Shown piece after piece: positions 15,597-25,306 of a stretch of 54,525 nt of DNA. Each line of letters starts with the position of its first letter. The stretch's first letter is position 1. Under the pieces are notes generated by a model. The model saw nothing but the letters and a program-made list of their open reading frames with translations, did not search any database and was not told where the DNA came from. The DNA is taken from the NCBI RefSeq assembly GCF_024158605.1, contig NZ_JAMZGM010000019.1, forward strand, positions 1 through 54,525, in the 5' to 3' direction. Position numbers and translations under genes: made by a program. The DNA comes from Sebaldella sp. S0638. GTDB lineage: Bacteria; Fusobacteriota; Fusobacteriia; Fusobacteriales; Leptotrichiaceae.

Positions 15597-16021
15597 ATGG
15601 GATTTTTTGAAAAATATTATAAGAATACTGTATATATAATTAAACAAAAAACTTTATTTTAGTTTTTATTGTTTGAAAAATGTGATATAATTAAATAAAT
15701 CTTTTTTCAATTTTTTCATTGAAATTATAATTTTTTTACAAATCAAGTAAGATTTCTGAAAATTTTGAAAGTGATAAAGCAATAAAGAAACCTGATATTT
15801 TGAAAAAAGTATAAATTTTCAGCAGAGCTTATAAAAGAATGGAACAATTAGCTGAAAAAGTAAAAATTATAATATTTTTCATATTCAATATTGAGAATGA
15901 TATTAATGAAAAGCATTTCGGAAATTTACCTAAAAATATGTGTATTTTAGTATACAGAAAAAAGAGCTTTTTGATATTGATAATTAGCACTGCAGGGCGT
16001 TATTTTAACTGTAAATAATTA

Positions 16022-16050
16022 TTTACTTTTTTTGTTTTTTAGGGTATAAT
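16022..16050 (+). promoter_or_regulatory. Promoter for the 71-aa protein
   Basis: TTTACT (16022-16027), a 17-nt T-rich spacer and a perfect TATAAT (16045-16050). The predicted start is near 16057. Confidence 0.65.
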
Positions 16051-16236
16051 GTATGTTCTAAAACAGGAAATTTTGTATGTTGGATTTGTAACGGAACAAT
16101 TGCAAAATACGGCTGCGTTTGATGCAGTCTGAGTACGTATATTTCTGGTTCTATGTAATGAAAAATATTGTAAATATACTATTAATGTTGGTATCTTGAA
16201 AAAGAGAAATAAACACTGGGAGATAAAAGGAGAAAA

Positions 16237-16452
16237 ATGAAATTTTTAATGAAATTTTTTCGCAAAATAACATGTTTTAAAAAGCTGGATCACACAAGGT
16301 TTACTCTGGAATCACAATATCTGGAGTACAAGGATTCGGATTACAAATATTATTACTTTAAAGATATAAGAAATAACCGTTATGTAAAGGTATTAAAAGA
16401 AGAAAATGACGAGAAACTGGATATTTATACAAATTGGCTGAATAATAAGTGA
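16237..16452 (+). CDS. Small hypothetical protein, 71 aa
   Basis: I do not recognise this protein. It is basic at the N-terminus (MKFLMKFFRKITCFKK) and rich in Tyr/Lys/Asp afterwards (YLEYKDSDYKYYYFKDIRNN). No membrane segment or known motif is visible. The gene is well supported: AAGGAGA lies 5 nt before ATG, a consensus-like promoter lies about 180 bp upstream and a clear terminator follows. A short cytoplasmic protein is the best description. Confidence 0.7.
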   Translation: MKFLMKFFRKITCFKKLDHTRFTLESQYLEYKDSDYKYYYFKDIRNNRYVKVLKEENDEKLDIYTNWLNNK

Positions 16453-16473
16453 ATATGTTGTTTTTAATAAAGT

Positions 16474-16510
16474 AATCAGGGAATAAAGCTGACCCTGATT
16501 TTTTATTTTG
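16474..16510 (+). terminator. Terminator of the 71-aa gene
   Basis: AATCAGGG (16474-16481) pairs with CCCTGATT (16493-16500), followed by TTTTATTTTG. Confidence 0.88.
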
Positions 16511-16540
16511 TCTTTTTTTATATAAATTCTAAAAATGAAA

Positions 16541-16570
16541 TTTACTTTGATGAACAAAGTATGGTAGAAT
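16541..16570 (+). promoter_or_regulatory. Promoter with operator-like repeat for the DUF454 gene
   Basis: TTTACT (16541-16546), an 18-nt spacer and TAGAAT (16565-16570). The inverted repeat ACTTTG-(5 nt)-CAAAGT at 16544-16560 overlaps the -35 and spacer, where a repressor could bind. Confidence 0.55.
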
Positions 16571-16614
16571 TAGTAAGAGAATAATTATAATAATATAAGC
16601 ATATGGAGGTCATT

Positions 16615-16929
16615 TTGAAAAAATTATTTAAGGGAATTTATATTATTTTGGGAATAATATTTTTATTTCTCGGCATTATAGGAATAGTGCTTCCTGTTTT
16701 ACCGACTACGCCGTTTGTGCTGCTTGCATCTTTTTGCCTAGCAAAGGGATCGGACAGAATAAACAGACGTTTTAAAAAAACTAAAATATACAGAGAGTAT
16801 ATTCTGAATTTTAAAGAGAATGGTCTGACAAAAAAACAGAAAATAAGAATAGTACTTACAGCTGATCTTATGCTGTTAATAAGCGGGTATTTTGTTAATA
16901 ATTTACATGTAAGAATTTTTTTAATATGA
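16615..16929 (+). CDS. DUF454 (YbaN-like) inner-membrane protein
   Basis: This 104-aa protein of the DUF454/YbaN family has unknown function. The signature LGIIGIVLPVLPTTPFVLLA (about 18-37) and the following CLAKGSDRINRRF are typical. An N-terminal membrane span is clear, with a second near the C-terminus. A TTG start at 16615 is chosen over the in-frame ATG at 16603 because that ATG lies inside the GGAGGT ribosome site, and the TTG start gives the usual MKKLFKGIYIILG beginning. It ends at LHVRIFLI, about 10-20 residues shorter than most relatives, so the last span may be clipped. Confidence 0.85.
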   Translation: MKKLFKGIYIILGIIFLFLGIIGIVLPVLPTTPFVLLASFCLAKGSDRINRRFKKTKIYREYILNFKENGLTKKQKIRIVLTADLMLLISGYFVNNLHVRIFLI

Positions 16930-17033
16930 AATTTTTTTATATTTATATAATTATATACTTAGTATTTTAGTAATTAAAATTTTTATATACTCATAGTAAA
17001 ATAAAAATTTTATATTTTTACGTGTTTTATAAA

Positions 17034-17062
17034 TTGACAATACAGAAGTTTTTTAGTAGAAT
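17034..17062 (+). promoter_or_regulatory. Promoter P-AT1
   Basis: TTGACA (17034-17039), a 17-nt spacer ending in TTTTAG, and TAGAAT (17057-17062). The AT2 promoter has the same TAG-TAGAAT end. Confidence 0.7.
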
Positions 17063-17404
17063 AAAATCACAGTTTTATTTTTATAGTTATTGAAATTAAT
17101 TGGAAATATAATAACTAAAAAAATTGTAGAACAAAATTCAGAGGAATTTATGAAGGGAAGTGAGAAATATTGGTATAGTCAAAATTTAATTAGTATGAAA
17201 GATCGTACTTAGAATTTTGAAAATTTATTTTAAAATAAAAAGTATTTATAAAAGAATATTTTTTAAAAATTATAACATCATAAGAAACTTGTTAGGTAAC
17301 AATTTTGAAAAATGCAATAAGAAAAAAATAATAAAATTGTAATATCATAAAAATATTTTCAGATACCCAATATTTTAAATGATATAAGATGCGTTATGTT
17401 TTTT

Positions 17405-17428
17405 AGGGGGAATAATATGATACCATGA
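17405..17428 (+). other. Start-stop mini-ORF 1 in the AT1 leader
   Basis: A ribosome-like AGGGGG (17405-17410) is followed by ATG ATA CCA TGA (17417-17428), a three-residue peptide M-I-P. The stop overlaps another ATG. It could be an upstream regulatory ORF or a gene relic. Confidence 0.3.
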
Positions 17429-17665
17429 TTTTTCAATGTCATTTCGAGTTATAAAATATTTCTATATATAAACAGGCGGATTATGTATTCATACTAAATT
17501 ATGCAAATAACTTTTGTTCTACAAATAAAAAAACGTTTATTTAAAAATATAGATTTGGTCTATATCTTTAAAATTATATTGCAATGCAGAGAATAAAAGA
17601 TTTTTTATAATTATAATCATTATGATTGGTATATACAATTGTGCGTGTGGTGATTTGAGAATTTA

Positions 17666-17682
17666 GAGGGGAAATGGTTTGA
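17666..17682 (+). other. Start-stop mini-ORF 2 in the AT1 leader
   Basis: GAGGGGAA is followed by ATG GTT TGA (17674-17682), 54 bp before the real AT1 start. The spacing to the ribosome site is short but workable. It may sequester ribosomes. Confidence 0.3.
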
Positions 17683-17736
17683 AATTAATTGTTTAAAGTG
17701 GAACAATAATTGTGGTATATAAATCAGGGAGGAATA

Positions 17737-20700
17737 ATGAAAAAAAATAGAAAATTGTTATGGTTATTTTTGGTATTTAATGCTATTGCAAAATTCGGCA
17801 GTGCCGGCAGCGATAATTTAATGTCAGGCAAATATGAAAGAATCTATAACAGCATAGTAAAAAATACTAAAACAGAGAAATCCAATAAAAAGAATTATCA
17901 GATTATAGAAGATGTACTTAAACAAAAAAATAAAGAACTGAAAGATCTGTATATTCAGGGGGATTATATAATAAAACCGGAATATCTTGAATGGCAGGTA
18001 TTTTTAAGCGGATTTTATGAAGAACATGGAAAAGGTGTGGACAACAGCAGTGCAAATGCCAGATATCACTCAAAAATATCAGGGTATTATGATGCAGACG
18101 GGAATTTTATGGCAACAAGCGGTGGTGTAAATGGACTTGCAGGAAAACCCTACAATCCACTGCAAAAAGTAAAGAATATTGATTTTGGGGTGAGCATACC
18201 ATTAAAGGGGATGACAAGAGAAGCATTGAATTTGAATTTATCACCTGTAGCTGAAATTAGCGTGAATCCGGCGGTTTTAACAGTGACACCGCCTACAGGA
18301 GTGGCTGTGCCTCAGATTGATCCGGTAATCTTCCAGCCTGTAAGTCCTAGTATTCCAGTGGTAGAAACTCCTAATCCGGTGAGTATATCACTAACATTTC
18401 CCGGATCCGGCAATGGAGATGAGCAGTGGATCAAACAGAACGGTTCAGTGGCTCCGGTGGCTCAGCAGGTACTTAAAGGAGGTGCCGGCGGAGGTTATCT
18501 TGATGTAGTAAGTAATTCTGCTGTTAGAAGTCAAGATTTTGATTTAAGTATACAAAATACATATGCTACCGGTCTGGAGGAAACAACCCATGATGGAACA
18601 AATAACGGATTACAGAATATCAATTGGAAAAGCCAGACTTCTAGCCATGCGGTAATGAAGCTCGTAGGCAGTCATACAATAGATATAGAAAATATGACAA
18701 TGAATTTTATAGGAACAAAAGATAAAAGTGAAGCTTATCTGATGCTGTTTCATACTGATGCACATAATTTTGATACTGAAGATTCAGTATGGGCATTAGG
18801 ATCAGATACCAAAATAAATATGCATGGGGAAAAAATAATACTTTACGGAGTACAGTCACATTCCAGCTATGCAACAGGTTCAGGGATGATAAATAACGGA
18901 ACTGTAACAACAAGTGCTGATACCGCAGCAGTTACTAACAGAGGAGAATCATACAGCGGATTGAATCCGCACCAGAGAATAATATTTACTACAATAAATG
19001 CAGACAGCTCAATAAATAGTTACAACAGATATTTTTATTTCACAAATTCAGATACAGGATCGATAGCTTTAAAAGGAACAGGAGATATTCTGGAAAATTA
19101 TGCTACTCCTGGGACAGACATAGGCGGAACAGTTTTTACAAATAACGGTACCATATCAATGAATGGAGCTCAAAATTACGGAATATTATTAAATGCAAAA
19201 GTTTATTACAACGGATCAGATTATACAGATAGATACGATACATATAATACAGGACACATGAATTACGGAGATTCTAAAATACTGCTGAATAAAGCTTTAG
19301 ATATGAATGGTGATGAATCTGTGGGAATACAGATTCTAAATCCTCATTTTAATTTTCAAAACTCAGTAATAAAGCTAAATATAGGGAACTCTGCAAATCA
19401 ATCGGATTCTACGGGAAATCTGTCAGTATATGATGCCGGTTATGTGGATAAAACTATGGGAATTTTTGTAAATTATAATGCTTCGGCTTATTCTCTGACA
19501 TTTGATGACTATGATATCAATCTTGGGAAATATTCAAAAGACGGGATAGGAATAATAGTAAAAAGCGGGGAAGTAAATCTGGCAAATAATTCCAAAACCA
19601 GCAGTATAGTGAGTGACGGAGGTATAGGGAATATACTTCTTGTCAGTGATGGGAGCAGTTCGGCAATAAAAATAGCCGGTAATACAACTTTAGAGGCAAA
19701 AAACGGAAATAAGCAGACAGGGGTACTTGCAGATAATAATTCATCTGTGAGTATAGGCAGTAATCTTACAATGAACGGGGATGCATCAATTGCTTATATA
19801 GTAAATAACGGTGCCAGTGTGATAAATACAGGAACTACTTCACTAACAGGGGGAGTATATAATGATGGTACTAAAAATAACGGTTCTGTGGGAGTAGCGG
19901 TTATTGGAAACGGATCATCTTTTACTTCTGCAGGATCAGTGAATATAGATGTATCCGGTCAGGAATCAACGGGACTTTTTGCAGAGAATGGTACTGTTAA
20001 TATTAACGGGGGAAGTATAAAAACTTCAGATAAGGCTTTTAATTTATATGCCAAAGGAACAACAGGCCTAATTACGCTGGAAAATATGACAACTGAAACA
20101 GGGCAGGGATCTTTGTTATTTTATAGTGAAAACAACGGTTCATTTAATCTTACAAATATAAATTCTGTAATAAAAGGCGGAACAGATTCTGTAAACCGAG
20201 GTACGGCATTTTATTATACAGGAACAGGAACACTGCCGTCACTGACAACTACCGGTTTAAGCAATTATTTTAATACAGTATTCAACGGTACAGCGGGAAA
20301 TCTTACTTTAGAGATGGAATCAGGGTCGAGATTATTTATAGTTGATAACGTGTCAATAAATCTAAGTACCACATCAACACCGCTGGGGAGTATTGCAGGA
20401 GGACCTGCAGTAAACGGCAGTGATTATAAAACATATATGATGTATAAAAGTTCACTTGATATAGATCAGGGAATTAATCTTGATAATGCAAATGATGCTT
20501 ATAAGCTTCTTGAAATATCAACATCAAGCATAAAAAACAGCGGTCAGAACATAACGGGAACCGGTTCGGGACAAGTGGCAATGGCTCAGGAAAACGGACG
20601 TGATACAGGAGGGGCAGCACTGGCAAGATCTACAGTAAGCCTGATAAATGATGCAGGAAACATAACATTAAACGGTGCGTCTTCTGTGGGTCTGTATTCC

Positions 20701-23700
20701 AGCTTCGGTGAATTAAAAAATATAAATTCGGGAATAATAAGTGCAAATGGAGCTGGTTCTGTAGGAATATACGGTGCAAATGGCTCAGTAATTGAAAATC
20801 AGTCAGGTTCTGCAATAAATATTTCTGATTCAGGAGTCGGGATTTATGCTGAAGGATATAAGCAGGGAACAGCCCAGAACTTTGGCGACGGTAAGATAAA
20901 TGTGACTAACAGCGGAACAATAACGGCAAATACTTCAACAGGTGCCACAGGAATTTATATAAATAATAACAGTACAGGAAATCAGGCAGATGCACTTTTA
21001 AATCTGACAAACGGAGTAATAAATCTGGAAGCTTCAGAAAATGCTGCCGGAGTTTTAGCAATGAATGGAACAGTGACAGATTCAGGATCTACGATAACTG
21101 TAGGAAAAAACGGCATAGCTCTTTATGCTAAAGACAGTAAAGTAACACTTTCAGGAACTACAATAAATTTATTAGGTGATAATTCACTAGGATTTTATCT
21201 TGACGGAAATACAGATTTTACAGGTGCCGGTACTATAAATATAAGCGGACAGAATGTAGTGCTGTTTAATATGAATACAAGCGGGACAGTTTCAAATAAC
21301 TTCACTGTAGGAGATGTTACGGACGGTTCGTCGTATACACTAGGGAATATAATAAACGGAGCATTTAGTTACACGGGTACGACTAGTCTTGCATCATATG
21401 GTACACTTATATCAGGAGAAAATTCAGCAGTATATCTGAATGGTTCCAATGTAACATCTGCTGCCGGTGCAACAAATGTAGCAGCAATTGCACTGAACGG
21501 GCAATATGCAGGAACCCTTCCGTCTGGTATGACAGCAGGAATAGACGGGGAAAATAATGGAATAGTAACTGTGGGTGACAGTTCGGCAGGACTATACGGA
21601 AAAAATGGTTCAAGATTAAGTAATGCAGGAACAATAACAGTAGGTACAGGTTCAGTAGGATTAATGACTTCTGGCAGCGGTTCTGTGGTTTTGAACAGCG
21701 GAACTGTAAGTATAGGTACAGGTTCTCAGGGGATTTATCTAAAAGATGGTTTAAGTGTTAATAATACAGGAAGTATAACTAGTAATGCTGCGGGAACAGC
21801 GGGTATATATACAGACAGCAATGTGTCGCCGGTAACATTAACAAATGGCGGAACTATTGATCTGGGAGGAGACAAATCAATAGGAATATATACTGTGGGA
21901 ACAAATACTGCTTTTGTTTCTAATGCTTCGGGGGCTTTAATAAAAGTCGGGGATTCATCGGATATTTCCAGTCCTGCAATAGGGATATACAGTGCAACAG
22001 CAGGAAGTACAGTTGCTAATTCGGGAATGATAACATCAGGAGTGAATTCAATCGGGATTTATAGTAACAACGGAACAGTAAATAATAACGGAACTTTGAA
22101 TATAGGTGATACAGGAACAGGAATTTATTCACTAAACGGAATAATTAATCTGAATACAGGAACAGCAGTAAATATGGGGACAAACGGAGCAGCGGCAGTG
22201 TACGGGGTGAACTCATCAGTGACAAATTCTGCGGGATTGAACATTGGCAACAGTAACTATGGATTTATACTTCAGGGCGGATCATTTGTGAATTCTGCGG
22301 GAATAAGCAGCAGTACAGGGAATGACTCAGTTTATATGTATGGTACCGGAGCAGTAAATGTAGTTAATAACGGCGATGTTATAATGACAGGATCAGATAA
22401 TGTGGCATTCTATCTGGATAAAGATTCTGCTGGCGGTGTCGGAGGAGCAGCGGTAGTTAATAATGGAACTATATCTGGAACAGCAGGGGAAAATAATGTA
22501 GGAATATATAATTACGGCGGAACAGTAGATAACCATGGTACAATCTCTGTCGGAGATTCGAAAATCGTATTTATATCAGGTACTACAGATGTGGATGTGC
22601 ATAACAGCAAATACTCAGTGGGAATATACGGAGAGAATGCATCAATTGTCAATCATGCAACTGCGAGTATAACAGCAGGCTATGGTGGTTACGGTATAGC
22701 GGCTAAAGGCGGAACAGCAAGCAATTTTGGTACTATAACAACAAACGGTGATTATTCAACAGGAATGTTCACAGACGGCGGAGTGATAACAAATGAAGCA
22801 GGCGGAACGATAACTGTAACTGGTAATTCTACTATTGGTATGGCAGGAAAAGGTTCTGGTTCTCAGATAATAAACCACGGTACAATAAATATTACAGGTG
22901 ATAACGCAACTGGTATGTACGCACTTCCGGGAACAGTGATAACTAATACCGGAGAAATAAATATTACGGGTAACGGTCAGGCACTTGTATCCTCAGAAGC
23001 AGGAAATTCTGCACATAATGTGGAGTCAGGAACGGCATCAGTAAATGGCAGTGTAAGTAATACAATACAGGGGACAGGTAATTCATATGCACTTCCTGTT
23101 CTGATAAATGCCGGATTGATAAAAACAAGCGGGGTAATGGCTTTGGAAGGTGTTCAGGTAATGATAAAACCTGATATTTCAACAAAACAGGCGTCAGGAG
23201 ATCCTGATTATGATTTTGTACTCACAGGAACTTCACTTGCGGCAGAAAAGATAACAACATCAAGACCAATAGTAATACTACCGGGATTCGCAGACGGGAC
23301 TATTGCGAATGTTTATAAGCTGGAAGGTCTGATACAGGCATCAGCAGGGAAGTATGAGTTTACCAGCGGATCGGTACTTTGGGAAGCAACACCGGAAGCA
23401 ACAGCAACAGGTTCAGATGTTTATATGGAAAGAAAAGCATTTACAGAATTCACGGATGGTCTGTGGTTTGAAGATTTTGGACGTGCATTGGAAGAAAATT
23501 ATTTAAGTGCATCAGGTAAGGGGATTGATATATATAATAAAACGGCATACATACCAGATGAGAAAATCCTGAGAGAAGTGATGGCAAGCCTTGCAGGGGA
23601 TGTATATGCTAATATAAATCAAAGAGAAAAAGATATAGCGGAAGTTTTGGAGAATTCATTACATATATTACAGGATTCAACAAATAATACAAAAGAAAAT

Positions 23701-24543
23701 GTAAAAGTAAACGTAATAGCAGGAAAAGGCAGAAACGGAGAAGAAACAGACGGAGTAGTGGGTTATGATTATACTACTGCAGGAGTGCTGGCTTTAAGAG
23801 AAGTAGAACGTACTTACAGACATACATTCGGATATTCACTGGGATATTTACATACAGGGTTTGAGTTTAACGACGGCAACAGCAGTGAAGAATGGGTAGA
23901 TACTATTCAGCTTGGAGTTCATAATAAGTATAATGCCGACAGCTGGATTCTGAGAAATGATCTCACAGGAAGAATGAGTTTCCATAATATAGACAGGAAT
24001 ATAGACTGGCCTTCGCCGCTTGAAAGATCGGAAATGAACGGAATATATGGAACATACAGCATAACAAGTGATAATATACTTGGTAAAGAATTCGGAATTG
24101 GTAAAAAAGCAAGTATTATTCCATACGGGGCATTCAGGGCTATGTATGCAACCAGACCTAAATTTAGTGAAAAAGGTCTTGAATCATTGGAAATAGAAGG
24201 AAATGATGCATGGAGCGTAAAGCCGAGAGCTGGTGTAGAGATAAAAGGTGCTTTGCCGCTTGGAGCAGCATCGGGATGGCAGCTTAAAGGAGCACTTAAT
24301 ACAGCGTATGAATATGAACTTGCAGATCTGAACGAGAGAGAAAGAGCAAGGCTGACAGTTATAGAAAGTAAGTATCATAATTTATCAAAACCTCAGGAGG
24401 AAAAAGGAACATTCAGAACATCAGCATCGCTGGGTCTTGAAGTAGAGGACAGATACGGAATATTTTTAACAGGTGAATATTCAACAGGGAACAGCAAAGA
24501 AAACGATTACAGAACAGGAGTAATATTAAAAGCTGTATTCTAG
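17737..24543 (+). CDS. Giant autotransporter AT1 (type Va secretion)
   Basis: This 2268-aa surface protein exports its own passenger. ATG 17737 follows AGGGAGG; an in-frame TTG at 17710 is less likely. In order: a signal peptide (about 1-23, KLLWLFLVFNAIAKFGSA); a conserved N-terminal domain (about 30-150, with GDYIIKPEYLEWQ at 75-87); a Pro/Val-rich linker (about 152-231); and a long Gly/Asn/Thr-rich passenger of repeated GIYS-NNG, NNGTI and GD-S-GIY units, typical of a right-handed beta-helix. Then come a helical linker (YANINQREKDIAE) and a C-terminal autotransporter beta-barrel (about 1989-2268) ending in KAVF, the terminal Phe needed for outer-membrane insertion. Codons 2-4 form an A8 run. 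From codon 1114 onward (3468 nt) it is the same length as AT3. Confidence 0.95.
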   Translation: MKKNRKLLWLFLVFNAIAKFGSAGSDNLMSGKYERIYNSIVKNTKTEKSNKKNYQIIEDVLKQKNKELKDLYIQGDYIIKPEYLEWQVFLSGFYEEHGKGVDNSSANARYHSKISGYYDADGNFMATSGGVNGLAGKPYNPLQKVKNIDFGVSIPLKGMTREALNLNLSPVAEISVNPAVLTVTPPTGVAVPQIDPVIFQPVSPSIPVVETPNPVSISLTFPGSGNGDEQWIKQNGSVAPVAQQVLKGGAGGGYLDVVSNSAVRSQDFDLSIQNTYATGLEETTHDGTNNGLQNINWKSQTSSHAVMKLVGSHTIDIENMTMNFIGTKDKSEAYLMLFHTDAHNFDTEDSVWALGSDTKINMHGEKIILYGVQSHSSYATGSGMINNGTVTTSADTAAVTNRGESYSGLNPHQRIIFTTINADSSINSYNRYFYFTNSDTGSIALKGTGDILENYATPGTDIGGTVFTNNGTISMNGAQNYGILLNAKVYYNGSDYTDRYDTYNTGHMNYGDSKILLNKALDMNGDESVGIQILNPHFNFQNSVIKLNIGNSANQSDSTGNLSVYDAGYVDKTMGIFVNYNASAYSLTFDDYDINLGKYSKDGIGIIVKSGEVNLANNSKTSSIVSDGGIGNILLVSDGSSSAIKIAGNTTLEAKNGNKQTGVLADNNSSVSIGSNLTMNGDASIAYIVNNGASVINTGTTSLTGGVYNDGTKNNGSVGVAVIGNGSSFTSAGSVNIDVSGQESTGLFAENGTVNINGGSIKTSDKAFNLYAKGTTGLITLENMTTETGQGSLLFYSENNGSFNLTNINSVIKGGTDSVNRGTAFYYTGTGTLPSLTTTGLSNYFNTVFNGTAGNLTLEMESGSRLFIVDNVSINLSTTSTPLGSIAGGPAVNGSDYKTYMMYKSSLDIDQGINLDNANDAYKLLEISTSSIKNSGQNITGTGSGQVAMAQENGRDTGGAALARSTVSLINDAGNITLNGASSVGLYSSFGELKNINSGIISANGAGSVGIYGANGSVIENQSGSAINISDSGVGIYAEGYKQGTAQNFGDGKINVTNSGTITANTSTGATGIYINNNSTGNQADALLNLTNGVINLEASENAAGVLAMNGTVTDSGSTITVGKNGIALYAKDSKVTLSGTTINLLGDNSLGFYLDGNTDFTGAGTINISGQNVVLFNMNTSGTVSNNFTVGDVTDGSSYTLGNIINGAFSYTGTTSLASYGTLISGENSAVYLNGSNVTSAAGATNVAAIALNGQYAGTLPSGMTAGIDGENNGIVTVGDSSAGLYGKNGSRLSNAGTITVGTGSVGLMTSGSGSVVLNSGTVSIGTGSQGIYLKDGLSVNNTGSITSNAAGTAGIYTDSNVSPVTLTNGGTIDLGGDKSIGIYTVGTNTAFVSNASGALIKVGDSSDISSPAIGIYSATAGSTVANSGMITSGVNSIGIYSNNGTVNNNGTLNIGDTGTGIYSLNGIINLNTGTAVNMGTNGAAAVYGVNSSVTNSAGLNIGNSNYGFILQGGSFVNSAGISSSTGNDSVYMYGTGAVNVVNNGDVIMTGSDNVAFYLDKDSAGGVGGAAVVNNGTISGTAGENNVGIYNYGGTVDNHGTISVGDSKIVFISGTTDVDVHNSKYSVGIYGENASIVNHATASITAGYGGYGIAAKGGTASNFGTITTNGDYSTGMFTDGGVITNEAGGTITVTGNSTIGMAGKGSGSQIINHGTINITGDNATGMYALPGTVITNTGEINITGNGQALVSSEAGNSAHNVESGTASVNGSVSNTIQGTGNSYALPVLINAGLIKTSGVMALEGVQVMIKPDISTKQASGDPDYDFVLTGTSLAAEKITTSRPIVILPGFADGTIANVYKLEGLIQASAGKYEFTSGSVLWEATPEATATGSDVYMERKAFTEFTDGLWFEDFGRALEENYLSASGKGIDIYNKTAYIPDEKILREVMASLAGDVYANINQREKDIAEVLENSLHILQDSTNNTKENVKVNVIAGKGRNGEETDGVVGYDYTTAGVLALREVERTYRHTFGYSLGYLHTGFEFNDGNSSEEWVDTIQLGVHNKYNADSWILRNDLTGRMSFHNIDRNIDWPSPLERSEMNGIYGTYSITSDNILGKEFGIGKKASIIPYGAFRAMYATRPKFSEKGLESLEIEGNDAWSVKPRAGVEIKGALPLGAASGWQLKGALNTAYEYELADLNERERARLTVIESKYHNLSKPQEEKGTFRTSASLGLEVEDRYGIFLTGEYSTGNSKENDYRTGVILKAVF

Positions 24544-24624
24544 CTGCTGTAAAAATTTGAGATTTAGATAAGGAATAGTGGTATGTTCGTATCTAAAGAG
24601 TAAAAATTAATGTTTTAAAAATAA

Positions 24625-24693
24625 TAAAAAAGAAACTGTCGGAATATCAGAGAAAATGAGAATATTTCGGCAGTTTCTTTTAATTTTTTGAAT
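24625..24693. terminator. Bidirectional terminator between AT1 and the VOC gene
   Basis: A stem of about 20 bp, in which AAAAGAAACTG..AATAT pairs with AATATT..CAGTTTCTTTT (two G-T wobbles), with T-rich sequence on both sides. The genes are convergent, so it probably ends both transcripts. Confidence 0.88.
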
Positions 24694-24725
24694 TTAATCA
24701 GTATTTTCCTTATTTGAAAAATAGA

Positions 24726-25100
24726 CTATCCCAGAAAAAAGCACCATCTCACACCGAATTTATCAATAAGATCCGCAGCAGCGGCACTGTAATCGCAAGG
24801 ACCCAGCGGGAAGAGTATTTTGGCATTGTCTGAAAGAGTATCGTATGCTTTTTTCAGCAAATCTTCCTCTTCTTTGGAAAACTGCAGGCAAAACTGCATT
24901 ATATTCCCTGTTACAATATTGTCATCATCTGATCTTTCTGCTACAGATAATATTTGTCCGTAGACATCCAACTCTGAATGATAAAAAGTTCCGTTTTCAT
25001 TTTTTACATTATAGCCCAAAACTGCATTAAATGCTTTTTGATATAGTTCGACAGCTTCTGCACTTCCTTTAACATAAATCTGCATTAATATTCTTTCCAT
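24726..25100 (-). CDS. VOC-superfamily protein, PhnB-like
   Basis: This 124-aa protein is a single vicinal-oxygen-chelate (glyoxalase/PhnB-type) domain. It shows the family's beta-alpha pattern: SAEAVELYQKAFNAVLGY near the start, FYHSELDVYGQILSVAE in the middle, and the C-terminal DKFGVRWCFFLG typical of PhnB proteins. AAGGAGG lies 7 nt before ATG. Such proteins are dimers of varied or unknown activity, and the metal-ligand set is incomplete as in other PhnB members. It stands alone between convergent AT1 and the divergent selU gene. Confidence 0.87.
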   Translation of the reverse strand: MERILMQIYVKGSAEAVELYQKAFNAVLGYNVKNENGTFYHSELDVYGQILSVAERSDDDNIVTGNIMQFCLQFSKEEEDLLKKAYDTLSDNAKILFPLGPCDYSAAAADLIDKFGVRWCFFLG

Positions 25101-25267
25101 AATATAACCTCCTTGTAGAATGTAATTAATTATATCATAGGGCAGATAGTTTTTCTTTAATTAGTTTGAGCATTTGATCGAATATGGAAATTAAAAGAAA
25201 ATATCTGCATAATATAAACAAATAATTGTGAATTGCAGGAAATATTAAACAGAATATGATAAAATTA

Positions 25268-25276
25268 TGATATAAT
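25268..25276 (+). promoter_or_regulatory. Extended -10 promoter of selU
   Basis: TGATATAAT is an extended -10 (TGnTATAAT) about 30 bp before the start codon; there is no clear -35 at standard spacing. Confidence 0.5.
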
Positions 25277-25306
25277 AGAATATAAAAGCTGAAAAGGAGG
25301 CTAGTA

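Larger units (their letters stand above)
15523..16236. other. Long intergenic region
   Basis: After the terminator at 15541-15596 I see only AT-rich sequence up to 16021. A 59-codon open frame (15839-16018) has no ribosome site and an AT-driven composition, and is not called as a gene. The promoter at 16022-16050 then drives the 71-aa gene, with a leader of about 180 nt. Confidence 0.5.
16930..17736. other. Leader region of autotransporter AT1
   Basis: This 807-bp AT-rich region holds a good promoter at 17034-17062. If used, it gives an unusually long 5' UTR of about 670 nt. Within it are two ribosome-site-plus-minimal-ORF arrangements, listed separately, and an island (about 17590-17680) that resembles part of the AT3 leader. 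No gene of normal size is supported. Confidence 0.5.

Noticed and set aside
15839-16018. 59-codon open frame after the GntR gene (starts MEQLAEKVKI)
   Set aside because: It has no ribosome site, its composition follows the local AT bias (Ile/Phe/Asn/Lys) and it resembles no family. It could be a relic but is not supported as a gene.
17087-17212. Open frame in the AT1 leader ending SQNLISMKDRT
   Set aside because: It has only weak start options, lies within the predicted 5' UTR, and its Lys/Ile/Asn/Glu-rich content is expected by chance in this DNA.
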